Part shown: one piece after another, positions 8,238-17,199 of the stretch
How positions within the stretch are numbered: the first letter of the stretch is position 1
Layout: each line of letters starts with the position of its first letter
NCBI RefSeq assembly: GCF_021531495.1
Contig: NZ_JADYTY010000001.1
Span: 1 to 64,000, forward strand
Direction: 5' to 3'
Length of the DNA stretch: 64,000 nt
Origin: Anaerovibrio lipolyticus
GTDB lineage: Bacteria; Bacillota; Negativicutes; Selenomonadales; Selenomonadaceae
Notes under the pieces: generated by a model
What the model saw: only the letters and a program-made list of their open reading frames with translations
Databases searched by the model: none
What the model was told of the DNA's origin: nothing
Program-made: the position numbers and the translations under genes

Positions 8238-9581
8238 ATGACCGTTAAAAAAGCCGTGATAATTGGTTTGCTGTTGGAGATTTTGATAGGATGTCTGGCA
8301 GGAGTATTTTACTTTAAGTTCTATATTTATACGCCTACATACTCTATTAGGGCTATGCAGAAGGCTATGCAGTCTGGGGATGTAGAGGAACTGAAGAACA
8401 GAGTAGATTTGGATGGACTTTTCAAGCTAAACAACGGCAAATTGGCACAGTTGGTTGACAAAAATGATCCTGCTTATGGCAAGATAGCAGATGGCAGCTT
8501 TGCCAGCTATTGTCAGGAGGATTTTCTGAATTATGTTCAAAATGGCAAGTGGCAGGATAGGGAAAAAATAACTCCTGAATCTGCTTTGGAGGATAGGATA
8601 GGTTTTAGATCTGTCAGCTTCCGTAGTCTGGATTACATATACAGAGATCCTCCTCCTGGTCAGGAAAATGTTAAGGAGCAAAGTATAACGGACAAGATGT
8701 TGTCTATGGGCATATCCTTGCTAAATAAGTATGTACTTGGCCATGAGCGGGATGAGGAAAATGTCCATGAGGAAACCAAAGCTGCTCAGGAAGCGGCAAC
8801 TGATACTATCGTAACCGCTGGCGTTAGAGTATATGAGCCTAACTTAGGGGATACCTTTGTATTGAAGCTGAAGCTTAGAAGGCAGGAGGATGGCAGCTGG
8901 AAGCTCTATGATATTGAAAATTATCAGGAATATGCTGAATTGCTGTTGAAGCAGAATGACAGAGATTTTATCCGATACAAGGAAAAGGTACGCAGTATTC
9001 TTACATCTACTCAGGAAAAGCTGGATGAGCTGCGGGAGGCCCATCCAGAGCGGGATATGGATTGGATGATTGAGGCTCGGAAGATTATGAAGGAATCGGA
9101 CCAGCAGCTGGAGGAATTGAAGGTGCCAGTGGCAGGTGGATATTTAAACCAGCTAATCAAGGAGCGGAAAGATCTGTTTTATGAACTTATGGACAGTTAT
9201 TACGATTTGGCTTCCCAGACTCAGGATATGAATACAGCTAAGGAAAAAGCCAAGGAGCCTGTCCCCAAGAAGCAGAGACGGCCGGTGTACAACGAGGCGG
9301 TTTGGAATGGCAGATTGGCTAAATCCAAGGAAAAAATTAATGAGGCTCAGAAAAAATGGGCTGACAATAAGGCAAAATTGGAGGCTGTAGTAGGCCCTGT
9401 TATTGATAGAGCAGCGGTGGCTCAGACAACGGCAAAAAGCTTACGTAACAAAGATGATGCTCTTGTGAGAGCGGCTAATTACCCTGTGGGAGGCAGTCAA
9501 AATAACGGTGCAGATGTTGACAGTATTCCTAGTCTCCTAGACAGCGATAAGGTGCCAACCGTATCAGCTTACAAAGGCTAA
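8238..9581 (+). CDS. Membrane-anchored protein of unknown function, DUF2939-like
   Basis: 447 residues: one N-terminal transmembrane segment (about 5-28) and a large domain, predicted outside the membrane. After the anchor comes I-Y-T-P-T-Y-S-I-R-A-M-Q-K-A-M-Q-S-G-D, resembling the start of DUF2939-type domains. A middle segment (D-T-F-V-L-K-L-K-L-R-R-Q-E-D-G-S-W-K-L-Y-D-I-E-N) and later charged helices follow, ending in a low-complexity tail. The gene at 54622 encodes a clear paralogue with the same order of segments. GTG 8193 would add 15 residues, but AGGTG (8228-8232) sits five bases before ATG 8238. The function is unknown; an envelope role is inferred from the anchor. Confidence 0.7.
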   Translation: MTVKKAVIIGLLLEILIGCLAGVFYFKFYIYTPTYSIRAMQKAMQSGDVEELKNRVDLDGLFKLNNGKLAQLVDKNDPAYGKIADGSFASYCQEDFLNYVQNGKWQDREKITPESALEDRIGFRSVSFRSLDYIYRDPPPGQENVKEQSITDKMLSMGISLLNKYVLGHERDEENVHEETKAAQEAATDTIVTAGVRVYEPNLGDTFVLKLKLRRQEDGSWKLYDIENYQEYAELLLKQNDRDFIRYKEKVRSILTSTQEKLDELREAHPERDMDWMIEARKIMKESDQQLEELKVPVAGGYLNQLIKERKDLFYELMDSYYDLASQTQDMNTAKEKAKEPVPKKQRRPVYNEAVWNGRLAKSKEKINEAQKKWADNKAKLEAVVGPVIDRAAVAQTTAKSLRNKDDALVRAANYPVGGSQNNGADVDSIPSLLDSDKVPTVSAYKG

Positions 9582-9610
9582 AAAAAATAAACTCTGCTGG
9601 TAAGTAATGT

Positions 9611-9668
9611 AATACCTCTAAAGTAGACGGATTAAATAGCAAAATCTGCTGCTTTGGAGGTATTTTTG
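9611..9668 (+). terminator. Intrinsic terminator
   Basis: AATACCTCTAAAGTAG (9611-9626) pairs with CTGCTTTGGAGGTATT (9649-9664) along 16 bases with two G-U pairs, followed by TTTTTG. It ends transcription of the anchored protein gene. Confidence 0.8.
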
Positions 9669-9690
9669 TGTAAAAAAATAGGGCAGGGTG

Positions 9691-9719
9691 TTCACATTTT
9701 TAGATAATTGTGTTATACT
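9691..9719 (+). promoter_or_regulatory. Promoter of the ybaK-like gene
   Basis: TTCACA (9691-9696), 17 bases, TATACT (9714-9719). It lies inside the longest open frame of the next gene (from 9688), showing that the extra N-terminal codons cannot be translated from this transcript. Confidence 0.6.
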
Positions 9720-9759
9720 AACATGGATTTATGTTTTCTGGGAAAGGACAAATTGTATT

Positions 9760-10236
9760 ATGAAAAACAAAAAGACCAATGCAGCCCGCATTTTGGATAG
9801 ATTGAAGATATCTTATGAAATTAAGGAATATGAAGTTGATTTGGATGATTTAAGCGCCATACATGTGGCAGCCTCTGCTGGCATGGATGTAAAGATGGTC
9901 TTTAAGACCTTGGTATGCCGAGGTGATAAGAATGGCGTGCTTATGGCTTGCATTCCTGGTGACGGGGAGCTGGACATGAAGGCCTTGGCGGCCGCCTCTG
10001 GCAACAAGCGAGTGGAAATGGTACATCTAAAAGAGGTATTGGGCTTGACTGGTTATATCCGAGGAGGCTGTTCTCCTTTAGGAGCCAAAAAGAACTATCC
10101 TGTCTATCTGAATGAATCTTGTCATGATTTTGACCGGATTGCCATCAGCGCCGGCATACGTGGCCAGCAGCTTATCCTTTCCCCAGATGATTTAATAAAG
10201 GCAGTTAATGCCACTGTGGCGAAGCTTATCCGCTAA
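9760..10236 (+). CDS. ybaK: YbaK/EbsC family Cys-tRNA(Pro) deacylase
   Basis: 158-residue single-domain protein of the YbaK/ProX family, which hydrolyses mischarged Cys-tRNA(Pro). Family segments are visible: N-A-A-R-I-L-D-R-L-K-I-S-Y-E-I-K-E-Y near the start, then V-F-K-T-L-V-C-R-G-D, and G-Y-I-R-G-G-C-S-P-L-G-A-K-K, which contains the conserved glycine-rich loop and lysine. The length is usual for the family. The open frame extends up to 9688, but the promoter at 9691-9719 and GGAAAGG (9741-9747) point to ATG 9760. No operon partner is obvious; threonine synthase follows after 57 bases. Confidence 0.9.
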   Translation: MKNKKTNAARILDRLKISYEIKEYEVDLDDLSAIHVAASAGMDVKMVFKTLVCRGDKNGVLMACIPGDGELDMKALAAASGNKRVEMVHLKEVLGLTGYIRGGCSPLGAKKNYPVYLNESCHDFDRIAISAGIRGQQLILSPDDLIKAVNATVAKLIR

Positions 10237-10293
10237 AATGATTTTCTGTCCCAAGACTAGAAAATTCTTTAATACAATATAGGAGTGAAAACA

Positions 10294-11781
10294 ATGAAGT
10301 ACATCAGCACAAGAGGAAATAATCAGAATATGACATCTGCCCAGGCTATTATTGCTGGTCTGGCCAAGGATGGTGGTTTGTTTGTACCAGAGTCTATTCC
10401 TCAGGTAGATATGGAGTTTATTCAGAGCCTGTCTGATTTAAGCTATCAGCAGCGGGCTGTAAAGGTTCTCAGCTGCTTTTTGACAGACTATACTCAGGAA
10501 GAGATTACCGGCTGTGTAGAAAGAGCCTATGGCAACGGCAAATTTGACGATAAGGCTGTAGCCCCTCTGAATATTATGGACGATCTTTCTGTGCTGGAGC
10601 TTTGGCATGGTCCTACCAGCGCTTTCAAGGATATGGCCCTTCAGCTGCTGCCTCAGCTTTTGTCCACTGCCCTGAAGAAAACAGGGGAGAAGAATCAGGT
10701 TTTGATTTTGGTTGCCACCTCTGGTGATACTGGCAAAGCAGCCTTGGAGGGGTTCCGGGATGTAGACCAGACCAAGATAATTGTTTTCTATCCAGAAAAT
10801 GGTGTTAGCCGTATTCAGCGTCTCCAGATGGTAACTCAGCAGGGAAATAATGTAGCTGTTACTGCTGTAAAGGGTAATTTTGATGATGCTCAAAGCGGTG
10901 TTAAGGCGATTTTCAGCCACAAGGAATTTAACGAAAAATTGAATGAGGCTGGTGTATCTCTGTCCTCTGCCAACTCCATTAACTGGGGCCGCCTGGTACC
11001 TCAGATTGTTTACTACTTTAGTGCCTATGCAGATTTGCTGAAGGCTGGCAAAATCAAGGCTGGGGATAAAATCAGCTTTACAGTGCCAACTGGCAACTTT
11101 GGTGATATTCTGGCAGGCTATTATGCAATGCGCATGGGTTTGCCTGTGGCCAAGCTGATTTGTGCGTCCAATACCAATAATGTTTTGACTGATTTCTTGA
11201 AAACCGGTGTTTATGACCGGAACCGTGATTTCTACAAAACCATCAGTCCATCTATGGATATTCTGATTTCCAGCAATCTGGAGAGACTGCTTTATCATGT
11301 TACTGATGATGCTGCTCAGGTGGCTAAGTGGATGCAGGAGCTGGCAGAAAAGGGACGATATGATGTAGGGGCAGAGGTTTTGGCCAAGATTCAGGCTGTC
11401 TTTGGCTGTGATTGGGCAGATGATGCCAAAACTATGGATACCATAAATGAGGTTTATGGCAAAAACCATTATATTGCAGATACTCATACTGCTGTAGCAT
11501 GGAGAAGTGCAGAGGACTATATGTCTCAGGGCCATCAGGAGCCAATGATAGTAGTATCCACTGCCAGCCCTTATAAATTCAATGAAAGCGTACTGACTGC
11601 CTTGGGCCAGTCCGTTGATGGCTTGGATGAATTCCAACTGCTGGACAAGCTTCAGGCTATGAATAGCTTCCCTATTCCAGCAGGTCTGGCAGCTTTGAAA
11701 GATGCTCAGGTACGCCATAGCGTAGTAGTGGAGAAAACCGCAATGGAGAAGGCTGTAGAGGCTTTTGCCAAGGCAGAATAA
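10294..11781 (+). CDS. thrC: Threonine synthase
   Basis: 495-residue PLP enzyme converting O-phosphohomoserine to threonine, in the cytoplasm. The N-terminus MKYISTRGNN and the PLP lysine motif G-P-T-S-A-F-K-D-M-A-L-Q near residue 110 are diagnostic of the long thrC class (about 450-500 residues) found in Firmicutes and E. coli. The substrate loop A-T-S-G-D-T-G-K-A-A and S-A-N-S-I-N-W-G-R-L-V-P-Q are intact. GTG 10285 would overlap AGGAG (10281-10285), so ATG 10294 is chosen. No attenuator or T-box was seen upstream. Other threonine-pathway genes in the window (asd, dapB) lie 24 kb away. Confidence 0.95.
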   Translation: MKYISTRGNNQNMTSAQAIIAGLAKDGGLFVPESIPQVDMEFIQSLSDLSYQQRAVKVLSCFLTDYTQEEITGCVERAYGNGKFDDKAVAPLNIMDDLSVLELWHGPTSAFKDMALQLLPQLLSTALKKTGEKNQVLILVATSGDTGKAALEGFRDVDQTKIIVFYPENGVSRIQRLQMVTQQGNNVAVTAVKGNFDDAQSGVKAIFSHKEFNEKLNEAGVSLSSANSINWGRLVPQIVYYFSAYADLLKAGKIKAGDKISFTVPTGNFGDILAGYYAMRMGLPVAKLICASNTNNVLTDFLKTGVYDRNRDFYKTISPSMDILISSNLERLLYHVTDDAAQVAKWMQELAEKGRYDVGAEVLAKIQAVFGCDWADDAKTMDTINEVYGKNHYIADTHTAVAWRSAEDYMSQGHQEPMIVVSTASPYKFNESVLTALGQSVDGLDEFQLLDKLQAMNSFPIPAGLAALKDAQVRHSVVVEKTAMEKAVEAFAKAE

Positions 11782-11855
11782 CTAAATCGTATGATATCAT
11801 AATGCATTAATAGAACAATAAGCGATATTAATGTAGAAATAATTCTAAATAATCT

Positions 11856-11884
11856 TTGACAAAATTAGCAAAATCTTATACCAT
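11856..11884 (+). promoter_or_regulatory. Promoter of pckA with a long leader
   Basis: A perfect TTGACA (11856-11861) with TACCAT (11879-11884) at 17 bases. The start codon lies about 140 bases downstream, so the transcript has an unusually long leader. I see no recognised riboswitch in the leader, only an RBS at its end. Confidence 0.5.
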
Positions 11885-12029
11885 ATACATGAAGGCTGGT
11901 TGTGAGAAAAACCGCCGAAAATCAAGTATTTTAGCAATGTATCCCAGGTATAACAGGAATGTTGGTTCATCCTTTCCAAGTTCATACAGGGTGTCGTTGC
12001 AGGATAAAAAGAAAGAGGTTGATAGCAAA

Positions 12030-13631
12030 ATGGCAAACGTTGATTTGAGCAAGTATGGCATTACTGGTGTTACTGAGATTGTCCACAATCCTTCTTACGA
12101 GTTATTGTTTGAGGAAGAGACTAAGGCTGGTCTTGAGGGCTACGAGGTAGGCAAAGAGACTGAGCTGGGTGCTGTTAATGTAAAGACTGGTATCTATACT
12201 GGCCGTTCTCCTAAGGATAAGTACATCGTTATGGATGAGAACTCCAAGGACACTGTATGGTGGACTTCCGACGAGTACAAGAACGATAACCATCCTATGA
12301 GCGAGGACGTTTGGGCAACTGTTAAGGATCTGGCAAAGAAGGAGCTGTCCAACAAGAGACTGTTCGTTGTAGATGCATTCTGCGGTGCTAACCACGACAC
12401 TCGTATGGCAGTTCGTTTCATCGTTGAGGTTGCTTGGCAGGCTCATTTCGTAACCAATATGTTCATTCAGCCAACTGCAGAGGAGCTGGAGAACTTCGAG
12501 CCTGATTTCGTTGTTTACAACGCTTCCAAGGCTAAGGTTACTAACTATAAGGAACTGGGCCTCAATTCTGAGACCTGCGTAGCTTTCAACACCACCTCCA
12601 AGGAGCAGGTTATCATTAACACTTGGTATGGCGGTGAGATGAAGAAGGGTATGTTCTCCATGATGAACTACTTCCTGCCACTGAAGGGTATTGCTGCTAT
12701 GCACTGCTCCGCTAACTGCGACATGGAAGGCAAGAACACTGCTATCTTCTTCGGTCTGTCCGGTACTGGTAAGACTACTCTGTCCACTGATCCAAAGCGT
12801 AAGCTCATCGGTGATGACGAGCATGGTTGGGACGACAACGGCGTATTCAACTTCGAGGGTGGCTGCTATGCTAAGGTAATCAACTTGGATCCTAAGTCCG
12901 AGCCTGATATCTATGGCGCTATCAAGAGAAACGCTCTCTTGGAGAACGTAACTGTTGATGAGAATGGCAAGATCGATTTTGCTGACAAGAGCACTACCGA
13001 GAACACTCGCGTATCTTACCCTATTGAGCACATCAGAAACATTCAGCCAGGTTCCTCTGCACCTGCTGCGAAGAATGTAATCTTCCTGTCCGCTGATGCA
13101 TTTGGTGTTCTGCCTCCAGTTTCCATACTGACTCCAGAGCAGACCCAGTATTACTTCCTCTCCGGCTTTACCGCTAAGCTGGCTGGTACTGAGCGTGGCA
13201 TTACTGAGCCTACTCCTACCTTCTCCGCTTGCTTCGGCCAGGCATTCCTGGAGCTCCATCCTACCAAGTACGGTAAGGAGCTGGTAAAGAAGATGAAGGC
13301 TAACAATGCAAAGGCATATCTGGTTAATACTGGTTGGAACGGTACCGGCAAGCGTATCTCCATCAAGGATACCCGTGGTATCATTGATGCAATCCTCTCC
13401 GGTGCAGTAAATGAGGCTCCTACTAAGAAGATTCCTATGTTTGACTTCGAGGTACCTACCGAGCTGCCAGGTGTAGATCCTAAGATTCTGGATCCTCGCG
13501 ACACCTATGCAGATCCTGCTGAGTGGGATGCTAAGGCTAAGGACTTGGCTGCCCGCTTCATCAAGAACTTCGGCAAGTACACTGGTAACGAGGCTGGTAA
13601 GGCTCTGGTTGCTGCTGGTCCTCAGCTGTAA
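12030..13631 (+). CDS. pckA: Phosphoenolpyruvate carboxykinase (ATP)
   Basis: 533-residue ATP-type PEPCK, interconverting oxaloacetate + ATP and PEP + CO2 + ADP. In succinate- or propionate-forming anaerobes it often runs in the carboxylating direction. Visible motifs: R-S-P-K-D-K-Y-I-V near residue 66, the kinase-1a loop [14 protein letters not shown], the metal site L-I-G-D-D-E-H-G-W and the E[10 protein letters not shown] region. The frame is open back to 11856, but AGAGGT (12014-12019) and conserved protein similarity begin at ATG 12030. Codon choice here is shifted to C-ending codons compared with neighbours, as expected for a highly expressed gene. Confidence 0.97.
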   Translation: MANVDLSKYGITGVTEIVHNPSYELLFEEETKAGLEGYEVGKETELGAVNVKTGIYTGRSPKDKYIVMDENSKDTVWWTSDEYKNDNHPMSEDVWATVKDLAKKELSNKRLFVVDAFCGANHDTRMAVRFIVEVAWQAHFVTNMFIQPTAEELENFEPDFVVYNASKAKVTNYKELGLNSETCVAFNTTSKEQVIINTWYGGEMKKGMFSMMNYFLPLKGIAAMHCSANCDMEGKNTAIFFGLSGTGKTTLSTDPKRKLIGDDEHGWDDNGVFNFEGGCYAKVINLDPKSEPDIYGAIKRNALLENVTVDENGKIDFADKSTTENTRVSYPIEHIRNIQPGSSAPAAKNVIFLSADAFGVLPPVSILTPEQTQYYFLSGFTAKLAGTERGITEPTPTFSACFGQAFLELHPTKYGKELVKKMKANNAKAYLVNTGWNGTGKRISIKDTRGIIDAILSGAVNEAPTKKIPMFDFEVPTELPGVDPKILDPRDTYADPAEWDAKAKDLAARFIKNFGKYTGNEAGKALVAAGPQL

Positions 13632-13665
13632 TATCAGATTCTTATCTGTACAAGCTAATACATTT

Positions 13666-13694
13666 AGGACGCTGTTTCGACGGCGTCCTTTTTG
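13666..13694 (+). terminator. Intrinsic terminator of pckA
   Basis: AGGACGCTG (13666-13674), loop TTTCGA, CGGCGTCCT (13681-13689), then TTTTTG. A textbook nine-pair GC-rich hairpin. Confidence 0.9.
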
Positions 13695-13775
13695 TGTGGA
13701 AAATTATGCTGTAAGAAGCTGTTGTTAGGCTTTGGTAATGACAATTATGCATTGTGAACATAATTATAAACTGCA

Positions 13776-13804
13776 TTGACAAATGTCTTTTTTCGGCATA
13801 TACT
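13776..13804 (+). promoter_or_regulatory. Promoter of the cobalamin riboswitch operon
   Basis: TTGACA (13776-13781), 17 bases, TATACT (13799-13804). Transcription would start near 13811, about 45 bases before the riboswitch aptamer. Confidence 0.75.
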
Positions 13805-13852
13805 ATGAATAAATTGGTAGTACAAATGCATGACTACCCAAAAGTTAATAAG

Positions 13853-14028
13853 TGGAGCAGGTGTCGCGTGTCCCTTTTAGGGACAAGAGACTTAATAAGA
13901 AAATCGGTACAAGCCGATGCGGTCCCGCCGCTGTAAGGGGAGCAACTCTGCATAATTTATGTCACTGGGATACGTCCTGGGAAGGCGCAGAGAAGCAATG
14001 AACCTAAGCCAGAAGAATTGCCTGCTTA
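13853..14028 (+). promoter_or_regulatory. Cobalamin riboswitch
   Basis: The conserved B12-box core is present: AGCCGATGCGGTCCCGCC begins at 13912, followed by GCTGTAAGGGG; then GTCACTGGGATACGTCCTGG (13961-13980) and GGGAAGGCGCAGAG; and near the end A-A-C-C-T-A-A-G-C-C-A-G-A-A-G-A. P1 forms from GAGCAGG (13855-13861) and CCTGCTT (14021-14027). This element binds adenosyl- or other cobalamins and normally turns genes off when B12 is plentiful. The controlled genes are a BtuF-BtuD-BtuC-like importer and probably cbiK. Confidence 0.9.
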
Positions 14029-14040
14029 ACAATCACCGTT

Positions 14041-14069
14041 AGCAAAGATTGCCCATGGCTGTCTTTGCT
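14041..14069 (+). promoter_or_regulatory. Hairpin between riboswitch and terminator
   Basis: AGCAAAGA (14041-14048) can pair with TCTTTGCT (14062-14069). It is likely part of the riboswitch expression platform, perhaps competing with the terminator downstream; which state it favours cannot be told by eye. Confidence 0.4.
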
Positions 14070-14121
14070 GGACCTGCGAGCGATGGGAAGGGGATTTGTA
14101 GCCAATAGGCTATGAAGGTAT

Positions 14122-14157
14122 GGCTTTTCTTTCTGCTTGGAGGGAAAAGCCTTTTTT
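14122..14157 (+). terminator. Riboswitch-controlled intrinsic terminator
   Basis: GGCTTTTC (14122-14129) pairs with GAAAAGCC (14144-14151), followed by TTTTTT. It lies between the aptamer and the first gene, making transcription attenuation the likely control mode. It also covers the first codons of the apparent longest frame from 14112, which argues for the later start at 14190. Confidence 0.8.
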
Positions 14158-14189
14158 GCGATTGGCAGGAAAAGGAGCGAGGTAAAACA

Positions 14190-15191
14190 ATGAACAAATT
14201 TAGAAACAATCTTTCCTTGACGCTGGCAGCTTTGGCTATGTTGCTTGTATCTATGCTATTTGTAGCAGGCTGTGGCAGTAATAAGTCTCAGCAGTCGGCA
14301 AGCAGTTACAAGGTAGTAGATGATCAGGGAGTTGAGGTAGATTTTGACCAAAAGCCAACCAGGATAGTCAGCATGACTCTCAGCACAGATGATATTTTGT
14401 TGGGACTGGTAAAGCCAGAGCGGGTGGTTTGCGCTAATAATCTAGTGGATGATCCTATCAGCTCCAATATCGCTGAGCTGGGTAAGAATATTCCTAACAA
14501 GGTGCGTCATCCCAAGGTAGAGGAAATTTTGGCTATGGAGCCAGATTTGGTTATTGCTCCAGACTGGGGAGATATTGACTATGTTGATTCCCTGCGTAAT
14601 ATGGGTATCAAGGTAGTAGTTATGAAGGGGCCAAAGTGCTTGCAGGATATTCGAGATAATATTACCCTGATGTCCAAGGCTGTGGGAGAACCAGAACGAG
14701 GGGAAAAGCTTATCTCCATGATGGACAGCAAGTTGGCTGAAATCAAGGCCAAGGTAGACAAGATTCCCCAGGATCAGCGGAAAAGGGTTCTGCTGATTTC
14801 ACTGATGAGCAACTACGGCGGTAAGGATTGTATTTATGATGATGCTTGTCAGCTGGCAGGTGTAACCAACTGCCTTTCTGAATATGGTTTAAAGCGGGGA
14901 GACAAGCTTACCAAGGAAATGATGGTGCAGATGAATCCGGATATTATCTTCCTGCCAACCTATACTGCCCACGGAACATTTGATATTCAGAAATTCCGTG
15001 ACAAATACTTGAAGGACCCTGCTCTGCAGCAGATGAAAGCTATTCAGAGCGGCAGCATCAAGGAGCCAAGGGATTCTTATATATATTCTGCATCTCAGGA
15101 TTTCTGCTTTGCTGTACAGGAAATAGCCTATACCGTCTACGGAGATGAGTTTAAGCTGGAAGATCAGCAGCACCTCTCCGCAGTAGACTAA
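14190..15191 (+). CDS. Corrinoid/siderophore-type ABC transporter binding lipoprotein (BtuF-like)
   Basis: 333-residue periplasmic-binding-type lipoprotein of the BtuF/FepB (PF01497) fold. It has a signal peptide with lipobox V-A-G-C near residue 24, a low-complexity linker, then Y-K-V-V-D-D-Q-G-V-E-V and the family signature K-P-T-R-I-V-S-M-T, then E-E-I-L-A-M-E-P-D-L-V-I. ATG 14190 follows AAAGGAG (14171-14177); the earlier ATG 14112 is inside the terminator region. Riboswitch control points to a corrinoid or a B12-related tetrapyrrole as ligand, but the family also binds haem and siderophores. First gene of an ABC operon. Confidence 0.85.
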   Translation: MNKFRNNLSLTLAALAMLLVSMLFVAGCGSNKSQQSASSYKVVDDQGVEVDFDQKPTRIVSMTLSTDDILLGLVKPERVVCANNLVDDPISSNIAELGKNIPNKVRHPKVEEILAMEPDLVIAPDWGDIDYVDSLRNMGIKVVVMKGPKCLQDIRDNITLMSKAVGEPERGEKLISMMDSKLAEIKAKVDKIPQDQRKRVLLISLMSNYGGKDCIYDDACQLAGVTNCLSEYGLKRGDKLTKEMMVQMNPDIIFLPTYTAHGTFDIQKFRDKYLKDPALQQMKAIQSGSIKEPRDSYIYSASQDFCFAVQEIAYTVYGDEFKLEDQQHLSAVD

Positions 15192-15224
15192 GATACTGAA
15201 TGATAGTACAGCGAGGAAGATAGC

Positions 15225-16082
15225 ATGAAAACTATTATTCAGGTAAATGATGTAACAGTTGGTTATGACAAGGGAGAGAGGATTCTTCACGATTTGAATT
15301 TTTCCATTCAGGCAGGAGATTTTGTAGGGATTATAGGCAAGAATGGTGCTGGCAAAAGCACCTTGCTGAAATCCATGCGAGGCTTCCTACCTTTTGATAA
15401 GGGAGAGATTTTACTGGCGGACCGCAGGGTTCAGGATTATTCTCAGCGGGAGCTGGCCAGAAAAATTGCCTATCTGCAGCAGCAGGTAGAGCTGACCTTT
15501 GATTATACAGTGCGGGATATGGTTATGGCTGGCCGCTATCCATATAAAAAATGGTGGCAGCAGCAGGGAGATGAGGATGACCGTATCATTGAAGCATGTA
15601 TGAAATATACAGATGTATTGGATATGGCAGAGAGGCCTATACGGGCTTTGTCTGGCGGACAAAGACAAAGGGTGCTGTTGGCCAAGGTATTGGCTCAGCA
15701 GACACCGGTGTTGTTTCTGGATGAGCCAGCTGCTGGTTTGGATTTGTTTTATCAGGAGCAAATCTTCCGCTTTTGCCGAGAGCTGTCAGCTAGAGGCAAA
15801 ACTGTAGTCATGGTAGTTCATGAGCTGAATTTGGCGGATAGATATTGCAGTCGTCTCATGCTGTTGAAGCAGGGAAATGTCTTGGCAGATGCTGCTCCTC
15901 AGCAGGTGCTGACAGATGAATTGCTTTCGGCAGGTTATGGCACTGCTATTCATGCCAGACGGAATCTGGAAACCGGCCATGCAGATATCTATACAGAGGA
16001 GCTGCCATTGACTTCTGCCAAGAGGGAGCTTTTAGATACCATTATTGGTGTAGATTATCAGAAGGGCGGTGAGGCTCTATGA
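15225..16082 (+). CDS. ABC transporter ATP-binding protein (BtuD/FecE-like)
   Basis: 285-residue ATPase of the metal-chelate/cobalamin uptake class. Motifs in order: Walker A G-K-N-G-A-G-K-S-T near residue 38, Q-loop Y-L-Q-Q-Q, signature L-S-G-G-Q-R-Q-R, Walker B V-L-F-L-D-E-P, and the H-loop V-V-H-E-L-N-L-A. About 30 extra C-terminal residues follow the core. The start lies 33 bases after the binding-protein gene. The last bases overlap the permease start (ATGA), indicating translational coupling. It energises import by the neighbouring permease. Confidence 0.92.
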   Translation: MKTIIQVNDVTVGYDKGERILHDLNFSIQAGDFVGIIGKNGAGKSTLLKSMRGFLPFDKGEILLADRRVQDYSQRELARKIAYLQQQVELTFDYTVRDMVMAGRYPYKKWWQQQGDEDDRIIEACMKYTDVLDMAERPIRALSGGQRQRVLLAKVLAQQTPVLFLDEPAAGLDLFYQEQIFRFCRELSARGKTVVMVVHELNLADRYCSRLMLLKQGNVLADAAPQQVLTDELLSAGYGTAIHARRNLETGHADIYTEELPLTSAKRELLDTIIGVDYQKGGEAL

Positions 16083-17107
16083 CATATCATCGCAAACTGG
16101 TAGCCGGCATATTAGCAGCTCTGGTGGTATTTACCTTTGCTTTTTCTCTCTCAGCAGGCCAATATGATTTGAGCTTTGTGCAGGTAGCAGCATGGTTTTG
16201 TCACCAGCTAGGATTGCCTGTGTTGGAGGATGTGCAGATTTCTGCTCAGCAGGAGGCTGTGTTGATGTTTATTCGTTCTCCCAGAACTCTGGTGGGATTT
16301 ATGGTAGGGGCTGGCCTGGCCGCCTCAGGAACCATATTACAGGGGTTGTTTAGCAATCCTTTGGCTGATCCCGGCATTATTGGTGTTTCCAGTGGTGCCA
16401 CTGTAGGTGCCGTATTAGCCATTACGTTGGGAGTTAATGCAGTTAATATGTTTGCTATGCCGGCTTTTGCTTTTGTAGGAGCCATTGCAGCGGTACTGAT
16501 TACCATTGGTTTGGCTAGCCGTAACGGCAGGATTCCAGTGCTGACCTTGCTTTTATCTGGCGTAGTGGTAGGTATGCTGCTGGGAGCCATAACGGCAGCC
16601 ATGCTGGTGGTTATGGATGAATACAAACTGCAGCAGTACCTTTTCTGGACTGTAGGTAGTCTTGATTATCGTCGCTGGGAGCATGTGCTGATGGGAATTG
16701 GTCCTATTACCTTAGGTATTGGTATTATGCTGCTAATGGCAAGGCATCTAAATATTCTTGCCCTGGGTGAGGCAGAAGCCAAGGCTGTAGGTATGCCAGT
16801 AGGCAGATATCGTTTGATTCTCCTTTTGGTGTCTGCTATGACTACAGCTACCAGCGTGTGTATCAGCGGCAGCATTGGCTTTGTGGGATTAATAATTCCT
16901 CACATGATGCGAATGCTGGTAGGGCCAAATCACAAATATCTTTTGCCGGCTAGTATTGTGGCTGGAGGAGTATTCCTGCTGTTCTGTGATTCTCTCGGTA
17001 GGGTTTTGATAGAAAAGCATGAGGTAAATGTAGGCATTATGACAGCCTTCCTAGGTACGCCATATTTCCTCTACTTGCTCCGAAAAAACAGCAATTTAGA
17101 TAAATAA
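16079..17107 (+). CDS. FecCD-family ABC permease (BtuC-like)
   Basis: 342-residue integral membrane protein with about ten hydrophobic segments and the FecCD/BtuC signature pieces: R-S-P-R-T-L-V-G-F-M-V-G-A-G-L-A-A-S-G near residue 62, G-L-F-S-N-P-L-A-D-P-G-I-I-G-V-S-S-G-A next, and G-S-I-G-F-V-G-L-I-I-P-H-M-M-R near residue 265, the segment that contacts the ATPase. The ATG overlaps the preceding stop by four bases. Together with the two genes upstream it forms a complete importer under the cobalamin riboswitch. Confidence 0.92.
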   Translation: MTYHRKLVAGILAALVVFTFAFSLSAGQYDLSFVQVAAWFCHQLGLPVLEDVQISAQQEAVLMFIRSPRTLVGFMVGAGLAASGTILQGLFSNPLADPGIIGVSSGATVGAVLAITLGVNAVNMFAMPAFAFVGAIAAVLITIGLASRNGRIPVLTLLLSGVVVGMLLGAITAAMLVVMDEYKLQQYLFWTVGSLDYRRWEHVLMGIGPITLGIGIMLLMARHLNILALGEAEAKAVGMPVGRYRLILLLVSAMTTATSVCISGSIGFVGLIIPHMMRMLVGPNHKYLLPASIVAGGVFLLFCDSLGRVLIEKHEVNVGIMTAFLGTPYFLYLLRKNSNLDK

Positions 17108-17137
17108 TATGTAATGAAATGTATGGGATTTAACATG

Positions 17138-17173
17138 GTAATAAGCCTTAAAGTAAAGGTATTACAATACAAT
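17138..17173 (+). other. Hairpin between btuC-like gene and cbiK
   Basis: GTAATA and CCTT (separated by a two-base bulge) pair with AAGG and TATTAC in the gap between permease and chelatase. There is no clean T-run directly after it, so it may stabilise or process the mRNA, or act as a weak terminator that lowers or raises cbiK relative to the transporter. Confidence 0.35.
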
Positions 17174-17199
17174 TCTTATTTTTAAGGGGGATTTCTTTT

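Noticed and set aside
10438-11718. 426-codon open frame on the - strand
   Set aside because: Antisense shadow of thrC; no ribosome binding site and no domain.
11856-12029. N-terminal extension of PEP carboxykinase by 58 codons
   Set aside because: The extension starts at the -35 hexamer of the promoter and is not part of any PEPCK; ATG 12030 has its own ribosome binding site.
14112-14189. Earlier ATG for the BtuF-like lipoprotein
   Set aside because: The codons lie in the riboswitch terminator and would put 26 residues in front of a normal lipoprotein signal peptide.
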